A DNA stretch of 64,000 nucleotides from Kordiimonas laminariae (lineage in GTDB: Bacteria > Pseudomonadota > Alphaproteobacteria > Sphingomonadales > Kordiimonadaceae): assembly GCF_023008165.1 (NCBI RefSeq), contig NZ_JAKQZA010000001.1, positions 248,001-312,000 of the forward strand. The letters are read 5' to 3'. The notes beneath the pieces are model-generated. The model ran no database searches, was not told the DNA's origin, and saw only the letters and a list, made by a program, of their open reading frames with translations. Below, one piece after another: positions 58,182-64,000 of this stretch (within the stretch, counting starts at the first letter, position 1; each line of letters starts with the position of its first letter). The position numbers were made by a program, and so were the translations under genes.

Positions 58182-60461
58182 ATGAAAATTACAAAAGCAC
58201 TTCTATTAACAGCCCTTCTTTCCACAACTTCCATAGCGCAGGACAATTTCAAAACGCCTGCTTCCGTGAAAGCCGATTTTGAGGGCTTTGCTGAACGGTT
58301 AAACTCAGGAAGCCAGCTCCACAGAGATATGCAGGCGCTTGCAGAAAAACTGCTGAAGAGTGAAGGCCATAACCTGGATACCAAAATGCGCCTGCTCGCA
58401 CTAACGGGCCAATTTGACGAAGCACTGAAGGTACTGGCAGAAATCAGGGCTAATCAGGATACAAGCGCTTATCCCGCAAATCCGTTTCTTACCCTTCAGC
58501 AGGAGCTATTCTTTAAAACCAAAATTCGCGAACAGCGGACAAATGAAAGTTTCGAAACTGCTTTCAGGCATGTATATGAAGCCATATTCCGCCCGCTGAA
58601 TAACAAGGAGGCACATAAAGCCAGTTATTATATGGGCTATAGTCTGGAACAAGGTATCCCTTACATGAAATTTGTGTTTGGGCGCGTAGCTGGCAGTGAT
58701 GAACTTTCCAGCAAAGATGCAGCCAGCCTTCTTTATAATTATCAGGATTACTATGTTTACAACGCCGTTATTCCTGCCAGCAAACCCCTGCAAGAAGAAG
58801 ATATTGACCGCCGTTATATTACTGATCGTAACGTTCTTATAAAAACACCTGAAGGCATCACCCTTTCAGCAGTTGTAGTACGCCCTCGCGGAGTGGCCGA
58901 GCCAATGCCAGCAGCGCTTAATTTCACAATTTACAACGTACCGGACAGCAATCTTCGTGAAGCCTTGAACGCAGCAGCTCACGGTTATGCGGGTGTGATA
59001 GCTGATGCCCGCGGCAAACGCCTCAGCACGGATGAAATCCGCCCATACGAAACCGAACACAAAGACGCTAACGCGGTGGTTGACTGGATCAGCAAGCAAA
59101 GCTGGAATAACGGCGAAGTGGCGATGTATGGTGGCAGCTACAACGGTTTCGCGGCATGGGCGGCGGCAAAGCATGCACACCCAGCGCTTAAAACCATCGT
59201 TCCTTATGTGGCAGCTATACCTGGTTATGGCTTGCCGATGGAAAACAATATTTCTATCAGCGCCAATTATGCGTGGCCCTTTTATGTAGCCAACAACCGC
59301 GGCCTTGATTTCGACCTGTATTTCGATAATGCCCGATGGGGAAGCCTTAACACTAAATGGTTTGAAAGTGGCCGCCCTTACCGCGAATATGATGCGGTTG
59401 ATGGCCTTACAAACCCCTGGTTCCAGAAATGGCTGGACCACCCTGCCTATGATGAATACTGGCAAGCAATGGTGCCTTATAAAAATGATTATAAGAACAT
59501 CAACATCCCGGTGCTTTCCATTACGGGTTATTATGATGACGGACAAATTTCTGCTCTCAGGTATCTGAATGATCACCACACCTATAACAAAAACGCGGAT
59601 CACTATCTGGTCATCGGTCCTTATGATCATTGGAGCGCTCAAGGCACACAGCGTAAAAACCTGCGCGGTATTGAGCTTGATCAAAGCGCCTTTATTAATG
59701 TGCCGGAAATTACTTTTGAATGGATGGATCACATCCTTAAAGGAGCACCAAAGCCTGCCCTTGTGAAAAACAAAGTAAACTATCAAGTGATGGGAGCAGA
59801 TACATGGAAGCACGTGCCGTCGCTGGCAGAAATGAACTCTGATACAGTACGTTATTATCTGAATACAGAAAGTTCTGGCGAACACCACACCCTCAGTACT
59901 CACCGGGAAACAAAAACAGGTAATGTGCTGCAAACCGTTAATTATACTGACCGCAAAACACAGAATAATGCTTCATACCCGTGGCCAATTATCCGCGACC
60001 AGTTAGAGACTTTCGGCGGCAAAGTATTCCTCACCGATACCTTCGCGGAAGATATGGAGCTATCGGGCCAGTTCTCCGGCAAGCTTGATATTCGCATGAA
60101 CAAAAAGGATGTAGATCTGGCTGTAACGCTTTATGAAATCCTACCGGACGGTAAGTTTATTCACCTGGCATCCTATATGGGCCGCGCCAGTTATGCGGCT
60201 GATGAAACCAAGCGGCACTTGCTTACCCCCGGTGAAATTGAAAGCATTGAATTTAACCGCACGCGTATGGTGAGTAAGCGCATAGCCGAAGGCAGTCGCA
60301 TCGCCGCCATCGTGAATGTAAATAAAAACGTGATCGCACAGGTAAATTACGGCACAGGGAAAGATGTAAGCCTTGAAAGCATCAAAGACGCTGGCGAACC
60401 GCTCAAGCTTGAATGGCAGAACAGCAGTTACCTGAACCTGCCTATCAAACCACTGAAGTAA
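58182..60461 (+). CDS. Exported CocE/NonD-family hydrolase (X-Pro dipeptidyl-peptidase-like)
   Basis: A 759-residue protein from the ATG at 58182 (GAGG upstream). A signal peptide (ALLLTALLSTTSIAQD) is followed by an ~190-residue helical N-terminal region, then the alpha/beta hydrolase with nucleophile in MYGGSYNGFAAW, catalytic Asp in ITGYYDDGQ and His in VIGPYDHW. A C-terminal jelly-roll follows (LSGQFSGKLDIRMNKK, YMGRASYAADE, GSRIAAIVNVNKN). Substrates of the family include X-Pro peptides and esters. Regulation by the divergent membrane-bound regulator is likely. Confidence 0.93.
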   Translation: MKITKALLLTALLSTTSIAQDNFKTPASVKADFEGFAERLNSGSQLHRDMQALAEKLLKSEGHNLDTKMRLLALTGQFDEALKVLAEIRANQDTSAYPANPFLTLQQELFFKTKIREQRTNESFETAFRHVYEAIFRPLNNKEAHKASYYMGYSLEQGIPYMKFVFGRVAGSDELSSKDAASLLYNYQDYYVYNAVIPASKPLQEEDIDRRYITDRNVLIKTPEGITLSAVVVRPRGVAEPMPAALNFTIYNVPDSNLREALNAAAHGYAGVIADARGKRLSTDEIRPYETEHKDANAVVDWISKQSWNNGEVAMYGGSYNGFAAWAAAKHAHPALKTIVPYVAAIPGYGLPMENNISISANYAWPFYVANNRGLDFDLYFDNARWGSLNTKWFESGRPYREYDAVDGLTNPWFQKWLDHPAYDEYWQAMVPYKNDYKNINIPVLSITGYYDDGQISALRYLNDHHTYNKNADHYLVIGPYDHWSAQGTQRKNLRGIELDQSAFINVPEITFEWMDHILKGAPKPALVKNKVNYQVMGADTWKHVPSLAEMNSDTVRYYLNTESSGEHHTLSTHRETKTGNVLQTVNYTDRKTQNNASYPWPIIRDQLETFGGKVFLTDTFAEDMELSGQFSGKLDIRMNKKDVDLAVTLYEILPDGKFIHLASYMGRASYAADETKRHLLTPGEIESIEFNRTRMVSKRIAEGSRIAAIVNVNKNVIAQVNYGTGKDVSLESIKDAGEPLKLEWQNSSYLNLPIKPLK

Positions 60462-60588
60462 TACTAACCAATTAGAAGGTCGGGTTTATTCCGGCCTTTG
60501 CCATCTCTCGCACTTGTCATTGGCGAAATATTGCTTACATCCACCACTCAGGGTAGATCAATCATCTGCACTTTAGGGGTAAGCATTT

Positions 60589-61518
60589 ATGCGCGACATG
60601 ATGGAAACATCGCACGATGATCCAAAGGCAAAATCTGGTTTCATCTACCAAGCCAATTACGGATATAATGATTTCCTGAGATTTATCTTAGCCATCATCT
60701 GTGGTTTTTCTGTGTTAATTGCCGCGATGCTGATGTTATTTGGCATTACCGAGATGTTTTCTTTTGAGAATAGCCCCGGAGGCTTTGAAAATCACGTCAA
60801 CTTACTCCTCAGTTTTTTAGCCTTCTATCCTGCGCTTTGGGTGATGCAGACCCGGTTACACAAACGTGAATGGCGAGACCTGCTGACAAGTGCCCCAACA
60901 TTCAGATGGAAACAACTTATTCAGGCTGGCTATATCTACGGCTTAGCTCTAGTGGCTTTTACAGCATTTGATTGGCTAACAGGTGAAGTAACATGGGTTT
61001 ACGATGGAACCACTTACTGGTCTTTCTTTATGGTTACATTGCTTCTTGTACCGTTTCAGGCTGCATCTGAAGAAATTTTATTACGCGGGTACGGCAATCA
61101 GTTTCTTATCCGCTACTTGAAAAACCCTTGGGTGGTTTATGTGATCACCAGCATGATATTCGCCAGCCTGCATTTCGCAAATCCTGAAGCAGATTCCGGA
61201 TATTTCTATCAATATGCATTGCTGATATTTGTTGCTGGCTTCATCGCCTGTATTGTTACTCATTATACGGGAGGCCTGGAAGCAGCGATTGGGATGCATA
61301 TTTTCAATAACTTAGTTGTTTTTACAGTGGTCGGACATGATATCCCCGGTGAACCTACAACAACACTTCTGAGCTTGGGGGAAATCCAGTTCTCGTGGTT
61401 TGACACGATTATCGCAGTATTGTTCGAATTTGTCGTAGCTTTTATAGTGATCTGGTACCTGAAACGGCAACAGTCTCGGACTATTCTCTCAGCCAATGCA
61501 ACAAGCATTACACCGTAA
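60589..61518 (+). CDS. CPBP-family intramembrane metalloprotease
   Basis: A 309-residue membrane protein with about eight hydrophobic segments. The CPBP motifs are present: EEILLRGYGNQFLI (the EExxxR zinc-site box), FASLHFANPE (FxxxH) and a late GMHIFNNLVVF (HxxxN). N-terminal helices include ILAIICGFSVLIAAMLMLFG. Family members cleave membrane or secreted peptides. It follows the hydrolase by 127 nt with a weak hairpin between and so may have its own promoter. Confidence 0.92.
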   Translation: MRDMMETSHDDPKAKSGFIYQANYGYNDFLRFILAIICGFSVLIAAMLMLFGITEMFSFENSPGGFENHVNLLLSFLAFYPALWVMQTRLHKREWRDLLTSAPTFRWKQLIQAGYIYGLALVAFTAFDWLTGEVTWVYDGTTYWSFFMVTLLLVPFQAASEEILLRGYGNQFLIRYLKNPWVVYVITSMIFASLHFANPEADSGYFYQYALLIFVAGFIACIVTHYTGGLEAAIGMHIFNNLVVFTVVGHDIPGEPTTTLLSLGEIQFSWFDTIIAVLFEFVVAFIVIWYLKRQQSRTILSANATSITP

Positions 61519-61560
61519 ATAAGCTTCGGTTTAGCGAAATCAGGGTTCCCTTCATGATAT

Positions 61561-61575
61561 GGTTATTATATAACC
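61561..61575. promoter_or_regulatory. Zur-box-like palindrome
   Basis: GGTTAT-TAT-ATAACC, 6-bp perfect arms, resembles the alphaproteobacterial Zur consensus (GTTAT...ATAAC). It lies 6 bp upstream of the small metal-related gene, in an operon that also encodes a Zur-type regulator. Confidence 0.65.
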
Positions 61576-61581
61576 TACCTT

Positions 61582-61914
61582 ATGAATACGTTAGTAGAAC
61601 ATAAACAGCCTGTTCTTCCCGCAGTCTGCTTGAAGAAGTATCTATTGCTTCTCACTGTGCTTGGGCTGTTTATTTTTACTCGTATTCTTTTCTCATTCCA
61701 CCACCATGGAATGGAAAATCAGTTTGATGATACTGACGCGCGGCTGGAATGCGGATACTGTCTCGTAGCGCATGCAGCTATGGATATTGAAGACAATGTC
61801 CAGATTATTGCCCTCCCCCCTTTCGCGGGCAATAATTATGATCCACTTCATAGCCAGATCCCGCATAGCGTCAGCATTTCAGCCGCAAGCGCCCGTGCTC
61901 CGCCAAAAGCTTAA
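61582..61914 (+). CDS. Small Cys/His-rich membrane protein (DUF2946-like)
   Basis: A 110-residue protein with one hydrophobic helix (YLLLLTVLGLFIFTRILFSF), then HHHG and LECGYCLVAHAAMD. A CxxC near a His-rich stretch after a helix is the pattern of DUF2946 proteins, often linked with copper or zinc. The family match is moderate. It is first in the operon after the Zur-box-like palindrome; the Zur-type gene starts 94 nt after its stop. Confidence 0.55.
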   Translation: MNTLVEHKQPVLPAVCLKKYLLLLTVLGLFIFTRILFSFHHHGMENQFDDTDARLECGYCLVAHAAMDIEDNVQIIALPPFAGNNYDPLHSQIPHSVSISAASARAPPKA

Positions 61915-62008
61915 CTCTCCCTATTGCAACCTGAATATCTGATCCAGTTGGCAGCAAATGCCAGCTGATATTTGTCGTGTAGCTCGTCTGCACGCGAGAG
62001 AGTTAACA

Positions 62009-62503
62009 ATGAAACATATGGAATTATATGATGGTGCCAGTGCGCGTAGCATGGCACCCGCACCGGGTAATACAAACAATGGCTACCAGCCACTAAGACC
62101 TCCAAGGCTTACAAACAATCAGGCGATGGTTTATGATGCACTGCTATCTTTGGGCAGGTCAGCAAAAGCATATGAACTGCTTGAAATACTGCGCCCTCAA
62201 GGTGTGAACACAGCCCCCACCATTTACCGTGCGCTCACTGATCTCACACGGAAAAATTTGGTGCGGCCCGTGCATTCCACACGCACTTTTACGGCCCGGC
62301 CTATTTCAAAACCGTTCACCAAGCACAGTATCTTAATGATCTGCGAAGCTTGCGGTCATGTGGACACTATTGAAAATCCCGCTCTTCAGCATGCTCTTGA
62401 AGATAATGCCAGCAGCGCCGGTTTTACACCCAGAGATAAAGTGGTGGAAATCATGACCCTCTGCCGCGAAGAAACCTGCCCCAGCACAAATCCGGGATTA
62501 TAG
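62009..62503 (+). CDS. zur: Fur-family regulator, Zur type
   Basis: A 164-residue Fur-family protein from the ATG at 62009 (GAGAG upstream). HTH: LTNNQAMVYDALLSLGRSAK, AYELLEILRPQGVNTAPTIY, RALTDLTRKNLVRPVHS. Metal-binding features follow: KHSILMICEACGHVDTIE (CxxC zinc site) and a C-terminal LCREETC. The pattern fits Zur better than Fur. The gene lies downstream of a Zur-box-like palindrome, so autoregulation is likely. It is followed directly by merC-like gene. Confidence 0.85.
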   Translation: MKHMELYDGASARSMAPAPGNTNNGYQPLRPPRLTNNQAMVYDALLSLGRSAKAYELLEILRPQGVNTAPTIYRALTDLTRKNLVRPVHSTRTFTARPISKPFTKHSILMICEACGHVDTIENPALQHALEDNASSAGFTPRDKVVEIMTLCREETCPSTNPGL

Positions 62504-62505
62504 TG

Positions 62506-62910
62506 ATGGAAAAGCCTGCTGCTTATTCAAGTGTAATGGACCGGATTGCCGTGGCTGCATCTGGCCTGTGTGTGGTGCACTGTATCCTTACCCCTATTCT
62601 TATCGCCGCACTGCCTGCTATCGCAGCCTATGCGGAGATCAACCACGATATTGAACTACTGCTTATCGGGGTCATGCTGCCGCTCAGCGCTTTTGCTCTA
62701 TTCAGAGGATACAAGTGCCACTGCAGCATGCAGCCTACAGTAAACGCGGCTGGCGGTGTTGCACTCCTTTTACTGGCACAGCTTGTGCTCGAAAGTGAAA
62801 CGGGCGAATTGATTGCCAGTGTCGCCGGTGGTTTGGCGCTCATTACCGCACATATTATAAATATCAAAGCAGGGAGGCACTGCGCATCAGGCAGTGCCTG
62901 TGAAAGCTAA
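62506..62910 (+). CDS. MerC-domain membrane protein
   Basis: A 134-residue protein with four membrane helices. SGLCVVHCILTPILIAALPA carries the MerC Cys pair (CxxxHC), and later YKCHCSMQPTVNAAGG has a second Cys pair. MerC proteins import mercuric ions, but single MerC-domain proteins near Zur genes are more likely zinc or other metal transporters; this is inference. An ATG at 62506 (2 nt after the zur stop) is preferred to GTG at 62503. It ends one base before the convergent NAMPT-type gene. Confidence 0.82.
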   Translation: MEKPAAYSSVMDRIAVAASGLCVVHCILTPILIAALPAIAAYAEINHDIELLLIGVMLPLSAFALFRGYKCHCSMQPTVNAAGGVALLLLAQLVLESETGELIASVAGGLALITAHIINIKAGRHCASGSACES

Positions 62911-64000
62911 CTAAGCTTTAAATGTCATGCTGCGGTGGCGGATTTGCTCTAGCGTATCCTCCACCAGCATTTCACCGTTCCTGTACACGGTGCGCATCGC
63001 ACTTTCTTCTGTGCCTTCTGTTTGGCGAGTTTCATAACCATTTTCGTTTTTTACAAGCGCGAGCACACCGCGCTTGCTGGCTTTTCCTTTATCGGTGATA
63101 GGGTTCTTAAACACGTCCTGCCAGTTCCCGTTCACCTTTACCGCCGAACATTTCATGGCAAAATGCTGTGTATCACGGGTTACTTGCTGCAACAGCCCGG
63201 AGCCCATACCAAACACAATATTCTCAGCACTTAAGCCTTCTTCAAGCATCCGGCTAAGGATTTTCTTAATGGTATCCGGGGTAATACCATCCCCCTGCAG
63301 CACACGTACATGATCAGGCAGAATTTTATAGCCCTTACTGTTCGTACGGCTACCAAACTGTTCCATCAAAGCTTTGATAACAGCGATCGGGTTTTCAATA
63401 GGATCACCACTATCCGGCCTCACCACAAGGCGTGAGCCTGCTTCCGCATTTTCCAGCACCTGATCCTTCAGCTCACCGCCGAAGATATCATTCACTGCAC
63501 GGAAAATATCATAGCTGTCGGCTACGATACTAATGATGTTCGAGCCTTTAAACTGCTTGAGCATATTGCTGTAAGCATCGGCTTCCCGGTCTTCACCCCA
63601 GCTTGTCATGGTGCTGTGCTCACTCGCAGGGACAGAAAAAGCCGCCATCGGTTCCTGATAATATGTGCGGGCCGCAAGAAGCGCATTCATGGTATCTGTA
63701 CCGCGGAAGTTCACCAAATGGGCAAGCCCACCAAGCGCTGCGCTTTCTTCAGAAGATACACCGCGTGCGCCGAAATCATGCAGCATAAACTGCGCAACGG
63801 GCTCAGCCAGCTCGTCACTGCTTTCTTCCAGCGCTTCCAGAATGCTTTGTTTGGCGTGATAGCTGATGGTTGCCACTGTTGTTGGGTACCACACGCCTCT
63901 TAGAAGTGATGTTTCCACAAAACTGCTGAGCCAATAGCATGCCGGATCAGTGTTTCGCACCTGCACTAACACATTGCTGATTGGTACAATCGTGCCTTCT
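62911..64000 (-). CDS. Nicotinamide/nicotinate phosphoribosyltransferase, 5' end outside window
   Basis: The frame is open to the right edge, so the N-terminus is missing; ~363 residues are visible. FVETSLLRGVWYPTTVATIS, FMLHDFGARGVSSEESAALG, FRGTDTMNALLAARTYY, VPASEHSTMTSWGEDREADA and VVRPDSGDPIENPIAVIKAL match the NAMPT-type NAD salvage enzyme, including the VRPDSGD phosphate-binding loop. FGMGSGLLQQVTRDTQHFAM is typical of the C-terminal part. It makes the mononucleotide from nicotinamide or nicotinate and PRPP in NAD biosynthesis. A start at 63972 would cut the fold. Confidence 0.92.
   Translation of the reverse strand, partial: EGTIVPISNVLVQVRNTDPACYWLSSFVETSLLRGVWYPTTVATISYHAKQSILEALEESSDELAEPVAQFMLHDFGARGVSSEESAALGGLAHLVNFRGTDTMNALLAARTYYQEPMAAFSVPASEHSTMTSWGEDREADAYSNMLKQFKGSNIISIVADSYDIFRAVNDIFGGELKDQVLENAEAGSRLVVRPDSGDPIENPIAVIKALMEQFGSRTNSKGYKILPDHVRVLQGDGITPDTIKKILSRMLEEGLSAENIVFGMGSGLLQQVTRDTQHFAMKCSAVKVNGNWQDVFKNPITDKGKASKRGVLALVKNENGYETRQTEGTEESAMRTVYRNGEMLVEDTLEQIRHRSMTFKA

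Noticed and set aside
58866-59933. 355-codon frame opposite the CocE-type hydrolase gene
   Set aside because: It is fully antisense to a well-supported enzyme gene, has no ribosome site and gives a Cys/His/Ile-rich product typical of mirrored codons.
1-64000. tRNA or rRNA genes and an integrase for the prophage
   Set aside because: I looked for tRNA-like ends near the element and for tyrosine or serine recombinase motifs in all frames and saw none.

Overview
The window reads as one chromosomal contig of a moderate-GC alphaproteobacterium. My best guess is a marine Kordiimonas-like lineage. The grounds are six paralogous PAS_5-type proteins, a GTA/HK97-type head gene cluster, and a YqiJ/flotillin/PspA operon; this is inference from family content, because no rRNA or tRNA gene is present to anchor taxonomy.

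1-1900: the end of a coiled-coil gene, the ribosome-rescue hydrolase ArfB, and two small STM3941-like membrane proteins. 1880-22508: a prophage-like element. Its leftward late operon encodes TerS, TerL, portal, a zinc-ribbon membrane protein, an HK97 prohead protease, the major capsid protein, a large repeat-containing fibre-like protein, small structural proteins, a head-tail connector, a head-closure protein and a DUF3168 protein, and then stops. No tail tube, tape measure, baseplate, lysis gene or integrase is visible. The right part holds a DUF6362-like gene, a DUF1376 replication-type gene, an S24 repressor and two coupled small early genes. Between the modules lie cargo genes: a VOC protein, an exported protein and three PAS_5 proteins. 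A 15-bp palindrome, TTACG-N5-CGTAA, occurs around the repressor gene and inside a 78-bp direct repeat found both upstream of terS and upstream of a cargo gene. A strong hairpin-plus-U-tract lies between that presumed late promoter and terS, which suggests antitermination control.

23-33 kb: ordinary chromosome. It holds a TPR protein, an SDR epimerase, NTF2-like proteins, a Bcr/CflA efflux pump, a solute-binding protein, a LysR-divergent GST/NTF2/tautomerase operon, a LysE exporter and a DUF6404 pair. 33-37 kb: a membrane-stress operon (RHH-like protein, PspA, YqiJ, flotillin and an unlisted 51-aa membrane protein). 37-50 kb: a LysR/alkene reductase pair, tandem paralogous membrane proteins, three more PAS_5 genes, TetR regulators, a LytS/LytTR two-component pair, a PepSY membrane protein and azoreductase.

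50-64 kb: a CGNR regulator, a TetR-divergent sterol desaturase-like pair, and a NorR/Hmp nitric oxide module with three NorR-type sites and a sigma-54 promoter. These are followed by a CadC-like regulator divergent from a CocE-type hydrolase, a CPBP protease, a small metal-related operon with a Zur-type regulator behind a Zur-box-like palindrome, and a NAMPT-type phosphoribosyltransferase cut by the window edge.
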